NCBI RefSeq assembly: GCF_047549485.1 | Contig: NZ_CP180191.1 | Coordinates: 2,790,001-2,854,000, forward strand | Source: Piscinibacterium candidicorallinum | Lineage (GTDB): Bacteria > Pseudomonadota > Gammaproteobacteria > Burkholderiales > Burkholderiaceae_C | Length of the DNA: 64,000 bases | Reading direction: 5' to 3' | In this document: one piece after another, positions 45,941-55,384 of the stretch | Layout: every line of letters begins with the position of its first letter | Numbering within the stretch: the first letter of the stretch is position 1 | Notes under the pieces: model-generated | Databases searched by the model: none | The model's input: only the letters and a program-made list of their open reading frames with translations | What the model was told of the DNA's origin: nothing | Position numbers and translations under genes: made by a program

Positions 45941-45955
45941 AACATCGCCCGCCAC

Positions 45956-46483
45956 TCAGGCGGCCAGCGGCATCTGTAGCGCGGCCCACGCTGCTCGCAC
46001 TCGCAACGCGTCTGCCTGGGCGCGGTGAAGCGTCATGTCGGTCTGGGCCAAGGCATCAAATGTGGGCTTCCACTTCTGCGCCTGCCGGTCGTTCAGCAGC
46101 CGGCGAAGGTGCTCCAGCCGAAAGCGCGGCACCAGGTCGGCTGCATCGAATAGCACGGCCAGCCAGGCAAAGTCGTGCGCCCAGCCGTCGGTGAACACGG
46201 TCTGGCCGGCCAGACGGCGGTTGAGCTCCTGCGCGACGACGCGCGCGCTCCAGCCCTCCGCGAACAACTGCGCTCGCGAGATGCCGTGTACGGCCTCTGC
46301 ACTCGCGTCCCAACGCGTCCACTGGGGCTGCGGGCGGATCAGCCAGCTCTCGCTGCTGCCATCCGCCAGCACGATGCCGACCTCAATGGGATAGCTGCCC
46401 GCACCGAAGCCGCTGGCTTCGATATCCATGATGACCGGGCCGCTGGATGCGGCTGATCGGGGGGCGGGCGGGTGGGCCGACAT
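45956..46483 (-). CDS. DnaQ-like 3'-5' exonuclease domain protein
   Basis: 175 residues. The DEDD-type exonuclease motifs are visible: motif I VIMDIEASGFG (Asp-x-Glu) near residue 18, motif II in TDGWAHDFAWL with its Asp, and motif III HRAQADALRV (His and Asp) near residue 152. The fold is a single RNase T/DnaQ domain with no fused partner. It converges with fadH across 15 bases. The likely role is trimming or degrading short single-stranded nucleic acid; the precise substrate is unknown. Confidence 0.8.
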   Translation of the reverse strand: MSAHPPAPRSAASSGPVIMDIEASGFGAGSYPIEVGIVLADGSSESWLIRPQPQWTRWDASAEAVHGISRAQLFAEGWSARVVAQELNRRLAGQTVFTDGWAHDFAWLAVLFDAADLVPRFRLEHLRRLLNDRQAQKWKPTFDALAQTDMTLHRAQADALRVRAAWAALQMPLAA

Positions 46484-46809
46484 TGAGAAAGGCTAGTGCC
46501 GCCAGGGCGGAGCCAAAGCGCAAAGAAGCGCCCATTGACACGCCCAGTTCGCACTCGAAGCCGGGCGCGAATCGCGCGGCTCTGCGCTTGGCGCGGAGCG
46601 CATTGCCACTGCATATCGGCGTCCGCCAGCCAGGCTCGGACCGTAATCGGCGTTTGCGTAATTTGCGTGCAACTGCAGCGAAAGTGCGCGCTGCGACGCC
46701 CGTTTTTCTTTCAATTGAAAAACTCTGGCGTGCCGAACATACCCCTGTCTTAGACAAAAAAAGTTCAGCCCGCGCCGATACCCGGCCGTAATTTTCGAGG
46801 AGCAGGTCC
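46484..46809. other. Upstream region of the long chemoreceptor gene
   Basis: A 326-base gap whose right half is AT-rich. It contains the sigma-28-type site at 46755-46781 and the ribosome site GAGGAGC at 46797-46803. No gene was recognised. Confidence 0.5.
46755..46781 (+). promoter_or_regulatory. Sigma-28 (FliA)-type promoter of the chemoreceptor at 46810
   Basis: CAAA, 15 bases, GCCGATAC, close to the flagellar consensus TAAA-N15-GCCGATAA. The start site would fall about 20 bases before the ATG. The downstream gene is a chemoreceptor, which makes the match credible. Confidence 0.7.
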
Positions 46810-49119
46810 ATGCAAGCCGCACTTCAACTGTTCTGGCGCCCCGGCGTCCGGCTCATGGAACGCATGACCATTCCGGTCAAGCTCTTCATCGTGTCGGCCT
46901 GCACGGTCATCCCCTTGATGGGCCTGCTGCTGCATGACGCCAGCCGCGTGCGCGCCGACATCACGTTCGTGCGCGACGAGATGCGCGGGGCGGATCAGAT
47001 TGAGCTGCTGCGCCCGGTCATTCTCAGCGTCCAGACGCATCGGGGTCAGACCAATCTTGCCAAGAGCGGCGATGAAGCGGCTATCGCCGCACTGCCGCGC
47101 ATCCGCGACGACCTGGGCAAGGCAATCGCCGCGTTTGACGCTCTGCTCGCACGGGAGGGCTGGGGGGGTTCGCAGAAACGCTGGAATGAGCTCAAGCCCG
47201 CCCTCCTCGACCTGACCCAAGGCAAGGTTCCGGAAACCGCACCCGCCAGCTTTGCGTTGCATACCCAGCATGTTGAAAGCCTGCGGCGCCTGAACTTTCT
47301 GATTGCAGAGGAAAGCGGCCTGTGGCTGGACCCGGAGGCACCCAGCTTCTTCGTGATGCGCACTGTGGTGGACATGCTCATCCCCTGGATCGAAGCGGCC
47401 GGGACCCTTCGTGCGACGACCGCTGCGACCGTGCGCGATGCATCCAGCGTGCCGGCCGGCCAGCTGTTCTCCAGAATGAGCGCGCTGGATCAGGCGATCG
47501 GCCGGCTGGAGGTCAATCTGGATGCACTCAAGCGTCAGCAAATCGACATCCCCAAGGAGGCCGACGTCGCCGTGCAGTCCAGCAAGACACTGCTCGAGCT
47601 GGCGCGCGCCGTATCTCGCGGCGAAGGTCCAGCCGAACCGCCGCAGTGGTACTTCGCCAAGGGCACAGAGGCCGTGCAAGCGGCAGTGGCCATGGACAAG
47701 GCGTTTCTGAACCTGCTGGACCAGAAGCTTTCTGCCCGTGAGGACCGACTGCGAGTGGAAGCAGCGATCAAGATCTGCCTGAGCGTGCTGGCCATTGCCG
47801 CACTCATTTACCTGCTCGCCAGCTTCAGCATGCAGACCCTGCTGTCCGTTCGCCACCTGTGCAAGGTGCTTGGCGAGGTGGGCGAAGGCCGGCTGAGCAC
47901 CCGAATGGACACCCGCGGCCGCGACGAACTGGCGGCCGTCGCGCGCGGCATGGACGGCACGGCAGGCCGATTGTCTTCCATGGTGGCCGACATCCGAAGT
48001 GCTGCCACGCTGGTGCAGCAATCGGGCGAGCGACTCGCCAGAAACAATGACGAACTCGCCTCGCGCACCGAGGAGCAGGCCGCCAGTCTGGAGCAGACCA
48101 CAGCCAGCATCACGGAGCTGAGCCGCACGGTGGAGCGCAACGCGCAAGTGGCGCAGAACGTCAGCCAGCAAGCGCAGCAGGCCACCGAGGCAGCGGACCG
48201 CGGCGAAGCGGCTGTACAGACAGCCGTGCAGAGCTTCGAGCGCATCCGGTCCAGTTCGCGCCAGGTGGCCGACATCGTGGATGTGATTGACGGCATCGCC
48301 TTCCAGACCAACATCCTTGCGCTGAATGCCGCAGTGGAAGCCGCCCGGGCCGGCGAGGCCGGGCGCGGCTTTGCTGTGGTGGCCACCGAGGTGCGGAGCC
48401 TCGCCAAGCGCTGCACGGACGCCGCGCGCGAGATCAAGGAGCTGATTGCGACCAGCGGCGAACAGGTGGCCGATGGTGCCCTGCGTGTTGCCCAGGTGCG
48501 TGATGCGCTGGCTGATGTGCTATCGCGCTTCCGTCAGGTGACCGGGCAGGTGTCGGAAATCTCCACCTCATCGACCGCACAGAGCACCAGCCTGACGCAG
48601 ATCTCGGCTGCTGTACGCGATCTGGATCAGATCACTCAACGCAATGCGCAGATGGTCGAGCAGAGTCTGCAGACCTCACGCCGGCTGCGCGACCGCGCTG
48701 ACATGCTCAGCAACTCGGTACAGACCTTCCAGCTGCGTCAGGGCACCGCCGACGAAGCGCGCGCCATGGTTGAGCGTGCGGTCGCACGCGTGGACGAGAT
48801 TGGCGTGGCTGCCGCATTTGCTGAGTTCAATGACCCGCAGGGCGAATACATCGACCGTGACCTGTACATCGCCGGGGTCGATGCACAGGGCCTTTACCAA
48901 GTCTTCGGCGGCAAGCCCGAGATGCTCGGCACCTCGATGCGCGATGTACGCGGCACCAACGGTGCCGAACTCCTGGCCAAGGTGCAGGACGCTGCAGGCC
49001 GCGGCGCCGGCTGGATCGAATACGACTTCATGCATCCGGAGACGGGCGAAGTGCGCGGCAAGATGAGCTTTGTCATGCCCATCAAGGGGCACGCACTGCT
49101 CTGCGGCGTCTACCGCTAG
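46810..49119 (+). CDS. Chemoreceptor with a cytoplasmic C-terminal Cache domain
   Basis: 769 residues, GAGGAGC six bases before ATG. TM1 is at about 20-42 and a helical periplasmic region spans about 43-315. TM2 is at about 318-342 (SVLAIAALIYLLASFSM), followed by HAMP. The signalling domain has tip DVIDGIAFQTNILALNA, VEAARAGEAGRGFAVV near residue 500. After the signalling coiled coil, residues about 660-769 form an extra domain with YIDRDLYIAGVD, GTSMRDVRG and GWIEYDFMHPETGEVR, which is the single-Cache fold (Cache_2-like). It would sit in the cytoplasm, beyond the signalling tip end. The same domain is encoded as a separate periplasmic protein at 55385. Confidence 0.9.
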   Translation: MQAALQLFWRPGVRLMERMTIPVKLFIVSACTVIPLMGLLLHDASRVRADITFVRDEMRGADQIELLRPVILSVQTHRGQTNLAKSGDEAAIAALPRIRDDLGKAIAAFDALLAREGWGGSQKRWNELKPALLDLTQGKVPETAPASFALHTQHVESLRRLNFLIAEESGLWLDPEAPSFFVMRTVVDMLIPWIEAAGTLRATTAATVRDASSVPAGQLFSRMSALDQAIGRLEVNLDALKRQQIDIPKEADVAVQSSKTLLELARAVSRGEGPAEPPQWYFAKGTEAVQAAVAMDKAFLNLLDQKLSAREDRLRVEAAIKICLSVLAIAALIYLLASFSMQTLLSVRHLCKVLGEVGEGRLSTRMDTRGRDELAAVARGMDGTAGRLSSMVADIRSAATLVQQSGERLARNNDELASRTEEQAASLEQTTASITELSRTVERNAQVAQNVSQQAQQATEAADRGEAAVQTAVQSFERIRSSSRQVADIVDVIDGIAFQTNILALNAAVEAARAGEAGRGFAVVATEVRSLAKRCTDAAREIKELIATSGEQVADGALRVAQVRDALADVLSRFRQVTGQVSEISTSSTAQSTSLTQISAAVRDLDQITQRNAQMVEQSLQTSRRLRDRADMLSNSVQTFQLRQGTADEARAMVERAVARVDEIGVAAAFAEFNDPQGEYIDRDLYIAGVDAQGLYQVFGGKPEMLGTSMRDVRGTNGAELLAKVQDAAGRGAGWIEYDFMHPETGEVRGKMSFVMPIKGHALLCGVYR

Positions 49120-49245
49120 GCCCAGCGATCGCGGGCTGCGCGTACTGCTCCCGCATGCACGCCGCGTGGGTGGTGCAGGCCGATATCATCGGCCGCCAGC
49201 GCCCCGCAGCCCGCGGCGCGCACCGGATGCGGAGCCAGCGCGCAG

Positions 49246-51441
49246 ATGCAGTCGACACAGCGATGGGTACATGGGATAGCACGACACTCAGGGCAGCGCC
49301 TGGCCCTGCTTGCGGCGGCCCTGCTGTGTGTTCTGGCCCCACAAGCGCAATCCGCCACGCCCACGCGCCCCGCGTCCGAATCACAACAGTCCGAAGCCGT
49401 CGCCTTCGCGCCGCAGCGCTATGTGGTGCAGTTCCAGGGGCGCGTGAGCGGCCTGCAGCTGGTGCGCCAGACGGCCAATGGCGCCATTCGCATCGACTAC
49501 AGCTACCGCGAGAACGGCCGCGGGCCGGACATGGTGGAGATGATTCAGCTCGATACGCGCGGCGCCTGGCGGCACTGGGCCATTCGCGGCAAGTCCACCT
49601 TTGGCGCACCGATCGAGGAGCGCTTTGACCGCCTGCCGGGTACGCCCGCGCGAGCGACCTGGAAGTCCGCAACCGATCAGGGCGAAGCCCCCGCGCCGCG
49701 CGAGGCGGTGTACCTGCCCGTGGAGTACAGCCCGGCCACGCAGGCCCTGATTGCCGCGCAGCTGCTGCGCGCCCCCAGCCCCAAGGCCGTCCCTGCCCTG
49801 CCCGCCGGCACCCTGGGCATTGAGGCCCTGGCCACACGTACCGTGCGCAGCGACGACGGCCGCGCGCGCCGCAGCGTCACGCTGTACGCCATCAACGGCA
49901 TGGGCTTTTCGCCCAGCTTCATGTGGATGGATAGTGCCGTGGCCACGGCGCCACCTCGCGAGCGCCCATTCGTGCGCCTGTTTGCCGTGGTGGAGCCGAG
50001 CTTTGCCGTGATCCGAGAAGGCTGGCGCCAGTCCGCCGAGACGCTGCTGGCCGCACAGAAGCAGGCGGAGCGCGCCATGCTCGCGCGACTTGCCAAGGAA
50101 TTCACGCAGCGGCCCGAGCGCCTGATGATCGGCAATGTGCGCGTGTTTGACAGCGCCAGCGGCCAGCTCAGCGCACCGAGCGATGTGCGCGTGGCCAGCG
50201 GCAAGATTGTCTCGGTCACGCCTGCCGGCAGTACAGCGCCGGAGCCCGGCATGCAGATCGTGGACGGCAGCGGCCGCACCCTGCTGCCAGGCTTGTTCGA
50301 CATGCACAGCCATGTGGGCGACTGGGATGCGCTGCTGCAGATCGCAGGCGGCATTACGACGGCACGCGACATGGGCAACGACAACGCCTATCTGGCCGAG
50401 CTGATCGGCCGCATCGAGCGGGGCGAAACGCTCGGCCCGCGGGTGGTTGCCACGGGCTTCATCGAGGGCGAGAGCCCGTTTGCCGCGAGCAACGGCATCC
50501 GCGTGAAGGATGTGGCGTCTGCCAAGGCCGCCGTGGACTGGTATGCCGAACGTGGCTTCAGGCAGATCAAGATCTACAACAGCTTCAAGCCGGAGTGGGT
50601 GGCGCCGGTGGCCGCGCATGCCCACAGCAAGGGCATGCGGGTGGGCGGGCACATCCCTGCCTTCATGCGCGCGGGCGATGCCGTCCTGGCGGGCTATGAC
50701 GAGATCCAGCACATCAACCAGGTGATGCTGCACTTCCTCATCAAGGACACCGACGACACCCGGACCCTGCTGCGCTTCTATCTGATCGGGGATGCCGCCC
50801 GCGACATTGATCTGGGCAGCCCGGCCGTGCGCGACTTCATTCAGCTGCTGGTGGACCGCAAGGTGGTGGTGGACCCCACGCTCTCGGCCTTTGAGTACAT
50901 GTTCCTGCAGCGCACCGGCCAGCCCAACCCGGTCTTCAAGCAGGTGGCTGACAACGTACCCGTGCCAGTGCGCCGCTACTGGCTCACGAACTCGATGGAC
51001 GTGAACGACCAGAACGCCGAACGCTTTGCCCAGAGCTGGGCAAAGGTGCGCGCCTTCACGCTCAAGCTGCACCAGGCCGGCGTGCCGCTGGTGGCGGGCA
51101 GCGACGATGTAGGCGGCTTCACCGTGCACCGTGAGCTGGAGCAGTATGTGGAGATCGGCATTGCGCCCGCCGAGGCCCTGCAGATTGCCACGCGCAACGG
51201 CGCGCGCTACACCTTCACGGACGATCGCACCGGGCGCATTGCACCCGGCCTGCTGGCGGACATGATCCTGGTGGACGGCAATCCGCTGGAGAACATCAGC
51301 GCGATCCGGCGCATCAGCCTCGTGGTCAAGGGCGGCAATGTCATCTCGCCGGCCGCCGTGTATGCCGCACTCGGCATCAAGCCCTTTGCCGAAGCACCCA
51401 TGCTGCGCAGTGCACCGCGCTTCGGCCGCCGCCTGCACTGA
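49246..51441 (+). CDS. Secreted amidohydrolase-family metal-dependent hydrolase
   Basis: 731 residues. The signal peptide (about 18-36) ends PQAQSA. An N-terminal region of about 230 residues has no recognised family. The amidohydrolase domain (about 290-700) has LLPGLFDMHSHVG (metal His354 and His356), IKIYNS with a Lys that may be carboxylated, GGHIPA and QHINQV with further metal His, and AGSDD with the catalytic Asp near 620. It then closes with RTGRIAPGLLADMILVDGNP. Relatives include imidazolonepropionase-like and prolidase-like enzymes acting on amides or peptides in the periplasm. The EamA exporter gene follows after 12 bases and may be co-transcribed. Confidence 0.85.
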   Translation: MQSTQRWVHGIARHSGQRLALLAAALLCVLAPQAQSATPTRPASESQQSEAVAFAPQRYVVQFQGRVSGLQLVRQTANGAIRIDYSYRENGRGPDMVEMIQLDTRGAWRHWAIRGKSTFGAPIEERFDRLPGTPARATWKSATDQGEAPAPREAVYLPVEYSPATQALIAAQLLRAPSPKAVPALPAGTLGIEALATRTVRSDDGRARRSVTLYAINGMGFSPSFMWMDSAVATAPPRERPFVRLFAVVEPSFAVIREGWRQSAETLLAAQKQAERAMLARLAKEFTQRPERLMIGNVRVFDSASGQLSAPSDVRVASGKIVSVTPAGSTAPEPGMQIVDGSGRTLLPGLFDMHSHVGDWDALLQIAGGITTARDMGNDNAYLAELIGRIERGETLGPRVVATGFIEGESPFAASNGIRVKDVASAKAAVDWYAERGFRQIKIYNSFKPEWVAPVAAHAHSKGMRVGGHIPAFMRAGDAVLAGYDEIQHINQVMLHFLIKDTDDTRTLLRFYLIGDAARDIDLGSPAVRDFIQLLVDRKVVVDPTLSAFEYMFLQRTGQPNPVFKQVADNVPVPVRRYWLTNSMDVNDQNAERFAQSWAKVRAFTLKLHQAGVPLVAGSDDVGGFTVHRELEQYVEIGIAPAEALQIATRNGARYTFTDDRTGRIAPGLLADMILVDGNPLENISAIRRISLVVKGGNVISPAAVYAALGIKPFAEAPMLRSAPRFGRRLH

Positions 51442-51453
51442 CCACGCCGCGCA

Positions 51454-52374
51454 ATGAACAACAACCTCACCCTTCGCGTCGCCTTCCTGCTCACGCTGCC
51501 GCCGCTCATGTGGGCGGCCAACGCAGTAGTCGGCCGCATGGCGGTGGGTGTGGTGCCGCCGGTGCTGCTGAACCTGCTGCGCTGGACGGTGGTGGCGCTG
51601 CTGCTGCTGCCCCTGGCCTGGCCGGTGCTGCGCCAGCCGCAGCTGATCCGCGAGCGCTGGCAGCATCTGAGCATCCTCGGCCTGCTCGGCATGGGCAGCT
51701 ACAACGCCTTGCAATATCTGGCGCTGCATACGTCCACGCCCTTGAACGTCACGCTGATTGCCGCCAGCTCGCCCGTCTGGATGCTGGCCATCGGCGCGGT
51801 GTTCTACAAGGTGCAGCCGCGGCGCGAAGACCTGATCGGCGCGGCGCTGTCCCTGGCGGGTGTGGTGCTGGTGATCAGCCGCGGCGAGCTGGACCGGCTG
51901 CTGTCCATCAGCTTCGTGGTGGGCGATCTATTGATGCTGGCCGCCATCATCAGCTGGGGCTTCTATAGCTGGCTGCTGGCGCGGCCGCCAGCTCACATGC
52001 AGGGCGCGGCACGCCCCAAGTGGGACTGGGCGCAGTTCCTGTGGGTGCAGACCATGTTCGGCCTGGGCTGGTGCGTGCTGTCGGCCGGCACGGAGCTGGC
52101 CGTCTCTGGCGAGGAGATTCACTGGTCGCCCTGGGTGCCGGTGCTGCTGCTGTTCATCGCGATCGGCCCGAGCCTGATTGCCTACCGCTGCTGGGGCCTG
52201 GGTGTGGCGTCGGTGGGGCCGGCGATTACGGCCTTCTTCGGCAACCTGACACCGCTATTCGCCGCCGTGCTCTCCGCTGCGCTGCTCGGCGAACTGCCGC
52301 GCCTGTATCACGGGCTGGCGTTTGCGCTGATCGTGGCGGGCATTGTGGTGTCGGCGCGCAAGAAGCCTGTCTAG
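51454..52374 (+). CDS. EamA/DMT-superfamily metabolite exporter
   Basis: 306 residues with about ten transmembrane helices in two homologous EamA halves. Typical features are PPLMWAANAVVGRMAVG in the first helix, LGMGSYNALQYLALHTSTPLN (quoted here as YNALQYLALHTSTPL) with the PLNVTLIAASSPVWM repeat end, and LGELPRLYHGLAFALIVAGI at the end. DMT exporters move amino acids or other small metabolites out of the cell. It follows the amidohydrolase by 12 bases, so the exported compound may relate to its product. That is speculation. Confidence 0.88.
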   Translation: MNNNLTLRVAFLLTLPPLMWAANAVVGRMAVGVVPPVLLNLLRWTVVALLLLPLAWPVLRQPQLIRERWQHLSILGLLGMGSYNALQYLALHTSTPLNVTLIAASSPVWMLAIGAVFYKVQPRREDLIGAALSLAGVVLVISRGELDRLLSISFVVGDLLMLAAIISWGFYSWLLARPPAHMQGAARPKWDWAQFLWVQTMFGLGWCVLSAGTELAVSGEEIHWSPWVPVLLLFIAIGPSLIAYRCWGLGVASVGPAITAFFGNLTPLFAAVLSAALLGELPRLYHGLAFALIVAGIVVSARKKPV

Positions 52375-52618
52375 ATTTGGCTGATTTTGAATTGATTTCA
52401 TTTACTCAAACCGCTCTTTCCGCACATCAATAGACGGCCTTGGCGACTTGCCTTGCATCGCTTTGGATGGCCGAAAATGTAGTCATCATTCTGGGCCCTG
52501 AAATCTCGTGGCGGCGCCCGAAGCGACTTGCGCAAGGCCGCCCTTGAAACTTCCGCCAGGCGCCGCGATCTCTCCCGACAGATCGGGCCCCTCGCCCGCC
52601 CCTCCCAGACCCGCACCC

Positions 52619-53722
52619 ATGAACCTGAAAAAGATGTCCCGCCTGAGCCTTGTTGCCGCCGCGCTCCTGTCGCTCGCTGGTGTGGGCGTGGCCCAGCTCG
52701 CCACGCGCGATGCCACCCCCGCACCGCGTGAAGTCGCCCCGCGTGGCGCACTGCTGCCGGCCGAGCAGTCGATGGTGAATCTGTTCGAGACCTCCGCGCC
52801 GAGCGTGGCCTACATCACCACCGAGAGCCTGCAGCCGGTCGGCTTCTTCCGCGCCGAGGTGGCACAGGGCGCGGGCTCCGGCTTCGTGTGGGACGCCGCC
52901 GGACACGTGGTCACCAACTTCCATGTCATCGAATCCGTGGCGGCCAACCCCAACCAGGGCCGCGTGCTGGTCCGTCTGGACTCGGGCCAACCGATCGAAG
53001 CCACCATCGTCGGCACCGCGCCGGAATATGACCTGGCCGTGGTCAAACTCAAGCGCATTCCCGCCGGCATCCGCCCGATCCCGATCGGCACGAGCCGCGA
53101 CCTCAAGGTCGGCCAGAGCGTGATCGCCATCGGCAACCCCTTCGGCCTGCAGCGCACCCTGACCACTGGCATCGTGAGTGCGCTGGACCGTGAACTGCCC
53201 ACCGCACTGTTCCGCGAAGTCGCGGGCGTGATCCAGACCGACGCCGCCATCAACCCCGGCAATTCAGGCGGTCCGCTTCTGGATTCCGCCGGCCGGCTGA
53301 TCGGTGTGAACACCGCCATCCGCTCGGCCAGCGGCTCATCCTCCGGCGTGGGCTTTGCCATTCCGGTGGACCTGGTGAATCGCATCGTGCCGGTGCTGAT
53401 CGTCAAGGGCCGTGCACCGCTGCCCGGCATCGGCTTCACGCCCGTGCGGCCAGATATCGTGGCGCGCAACAACATCAGCGGCGTGGTGATCGCCGAAGTC
53501 GGCCGCGGCACACCGGCCGCAGAGGCAGGCCTGCAGGGCCTGGGGCGCAACAACACCCTGGGGGATGTGATCACCGCAGTGAACGGCAAGACAGTGGAGA
53601 CGCTGTCCACCTTCGTGGCGGAGCTGGATCGCGCCGGCATCGGCAATCAGGTCGAGCTCACGGTCAAGCGCGACAACCGCGAACGTAAGGTCAAGGTGCG
53701 GGTGATCGACATCCGCAGCTGA
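52619..53722 (+). CDS. Periplasmic DegP/DegS-like trypsin protease with one PDZ domain
   Basis: 367 residues from ATG 52619; the frame to 52508 is not supported. An N-terminal signal anchor is at about 8-27. The catalytic triad is His102 (TNFHVIE), Asp138 (YDLAVVK) and Ser216 (NPGNSGGPLLD). A single PDZ domain occupies about 270-360 (VVIAEVGRGTPAAEAGLQGLG, quoted in part as GRGTPAAEAGLQGLG). One PDZ and a likely membrane anchor fit DegS/HhoB-type proteins better than DegP, which has two PDZ domains. It would degrade or sense misfolded envelope proteins. It has its own upstream gap (52375-52618) and a downstream terminator. Confidence 0.9.
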   Translation: MNLKKMSRLSLVAAALLSLAGVGVAQLATRDATPAPREVAPRGALLPAEQSMVNLFETSAPSVAYITTESLQPVGFFRAEVAQGAGSGFVWDAAGHVVTNFHVIESVAANPNQGRVLVRLDSGQPIEATIVGTAPEYDLAVVKLKRIPAGIRPIPIGTSRDLKVGQSVIAIGNPFGLQRTLTTGIVSALDRELPTALFREVAGVIQTDAAINPGNSGGPLLDSAGRLIGVNTAIRSASGSSSGVGFAIPVDLVNRIVPVLIVKGRAPLPGIGFTPVRPDIVARNNISGVVIAEVGRGTPAAEAGLQGLGRNNTLGDVITAVNGKTVETLSTFVAELDRAGIGNQVELTVKRDNRERKVKVRVIDIRS

Positions 53723-53745
53723 ACTGCGCTGCGAGCCAAAGCAAA

Positions 53746-53767
53746 GGGCGCCGAGTGATCGGCGCCC
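53746..53767. terminator. Terminator between the DegS-like and chemoreceptor genes
   Basis: A perfect 9-bp stem GGGCGCCGA/TCGGCGCCC with loop GTGA lies between converging genes. A T-containing tract (TGTGTGTTTC) follows on the plus strand. Confidence 0.7.
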
Positions 53768-53806
53768 TGTGTGTTTCTAGGTCAGCCGCTTGCGCAGCTG
53801 CGAGCA

Positions 53807-55309
53807 TCAAGCCCGCGCGAGCTGGAACACGCTGACCGACTGGGCCAGACGCTGGGCCTGATCCTTCAGGCTCTCCGCTGCCGCGGCGGACTGCTCCACC
53901 AGCGCGGCGTTCTGCTGAGTCATCTGGTCCAGCTGGCCCACAGCCTGATTCACCTGCGTAATGCCGCTGGCCTGCTCCGTGGTGGACGCGGTGATCTCAC
54001 CGATCATGTCGGTCACCCGCTGCACACTGGCCACGATCTCGTTCATGGTGGCGCCGGCTTGCTCGACCAGCTGGCTGCCGGTCTCAACTTTCTCGGCGCT
54101 GGCGCCAATCAGCGTCTTGATCTCCTTGGCGGCCTCGGCGCTGCGCTGGGCGAGATTGCGTACCTCAGACGCCACCACGGCAAAGCCACGGCCCTGCTCA
54201 CCGGCACGCGCGGCTTCCACGCTGGCGTTGAGCGCCAGGATGTTGGTCTGGAAGGCAATGCCGTCGATCACGCCGATGATCTCGCTGATCTTGCGGCTAG
54301 CTGTGCTGATGTCACTCATGGTGTGGACGACCTTGCCGACCACGTCCCCGCCCTGCTGGGCGACAGAAGACGCGCTGGCTGCCAGCTGACTGGCGGTGCG
54401 GGCGGCTTCGGCGTTCTGGTTCACGGTTTGCGAGAGCTGGGCCATGGAGGCTGCGGTCTCTTGCAGATTGCTGGCGGCCTGCTCGGTGCGCATGGACAGA
54501 TCCTGATTGCCCACAGCCACTTCGCTGGATGCCGTCTGGATGGAGTCGCTCACTAGACGAACGTCGCCGATCACGGTTCGCCAGCGCACCACCATCTCGC
54601 CCATGGCGGTGATGAGGGTGCCCAGCTCGTCGCGGCTGCGCGTTTCGAGGTTCACGTTCAGGTCGCCGGCAGCGAGCGCCCGTGCGCCATCCACGGCAGT
54701 GTTTAGTTCACGGCGGATAGCGCGTGCAATCCAGATCGCCAGACCCACGCCAAAGGCGCCGGCCAACAGGTACACCGGCAGCAGCGCGAGACTGATCTGG
54801 TCGAGGCGCTTGGCGCCAGCTGCGGAAATCTGCTCGAGCAGGGTCAGCTTGGCCTCTGAAGTCTCAGCCAGCTTCGCATCCAGCGCGGCGTAGCGGGTGT
54901 CGGCTGTCTGCATGGCCATTGTGGCCACGGCGGGATCGACCTCTGCCATTTCCGCGGCATCGTTGGAAGCCTTGATGTAGGCCTTGAAGGCTTCGACCGC
55001 TCCGGAGTCGCTGGCGCTGATTTGGGCTTCCAGCTGTTTGGCCTTGGCCACGCGATCCGCCTTCATCTTCTGCAACTGGTCCGGCTTGATGCTCTGAATC
55101 CAGGTGATCATGCGATAGGTATCAGCGTGCAGCTGCGAGAGGGAGGCCTTGGCTTCCGCCGCGGCCTTGTACACACCAATGGCTGCGCCGCTTTCGCTTG
55201 CGGCCGAACTAGCGGAGCCGCGAATCAGCGCCAGAGCGAGAAGGCTGGCGCCCACCGCTACCGCCACGCCGATTAGGGGCGCAGCAAGAACTTTCTGGGC
55301 AATCTTCAT
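53807..55309 (-). CDS. Methyl-accepting chemotaxis protein paired with a periplasmic Cache protein
   Basis: 500 residues, GGAG eight bases before ATG 55309. TM1 is at about 10-30, a four-helix-bundle periplasmic domain at about 31-185, TM2 at about 188-210, and HAMP (DGARALAAGDLNVNLETRSR). The signalling domain is nearly identical to those at 14555 and 16375, with tip GVIDGIAFQTNILALNAS. It ends in FQLARA without a pentapeptide. It is the second gene of an operon: the Cache protein gene at 55385 precedes it by 75 bases, and the promoter lies before that gene. Confidence 0.94.
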   Translation of the reverse strand: MKIAQKVLAAPLIGVAVAVGASLLALALIRGSASSAASESGAAIGVYKAAAEAKASLSQLHADTYRMITWIQSIKPDQLQKMKADRVAKAKQLEAQISASDSGAVEAFKAYIKASNDAAEMAEVDPAVATMAMQTADTRYAALDAKLAETSEAKLTLLEQISAAGAKRLDQISLALLPVYLLAGAFGVGLAIWIARAIRRELNTAVDGARALAAGDLNVNLETRSRDELGTLITAMGEMVVRWRTVIGDVRLVSDSIQTASSEVAVGNQDLSMRTEQAASNLQETAASMAQLSQTVNQNAEAARTASQLAASASSVAQQGGDVVGKVVHTMSDISTASRKISEIIGVIDGIAFQTNILALNASVEAARAGEQGRGFAVVASEVRNLAQRSAEAAKEIKTLIGASAEKVETGSQLVEQAGATMNEIVASVQRVTDMIGEITASTTEQASGITQVNQAVGQLDQMTQQNAALVEQSAAAAESLKDQAQRLAQSVSVFQLARA

Positions 55310-55384
55310 GGGAACAACTCCAGATGGGTCAACGCCCCGGCCCGGTAATGACCGGTGCCGGGGCAGCGGGCGGGTAAGCCGGAC

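Noticed and set aside
43913..45955. 680-codon open frame antisense to fadH
   Set aside because: It is the reverse shadow of a fully recognised enzyme. Its translation is His/Leu/Asp-rich with no family features, and high GC makes such frames common.
49381..51729. 782-codon frame antisense to the amidohydrolase
   Set aside because: Composition-driven shadow without motifs or ribosome site, whereas the plus-strand frame has intact metal motifs and a signal peptide.
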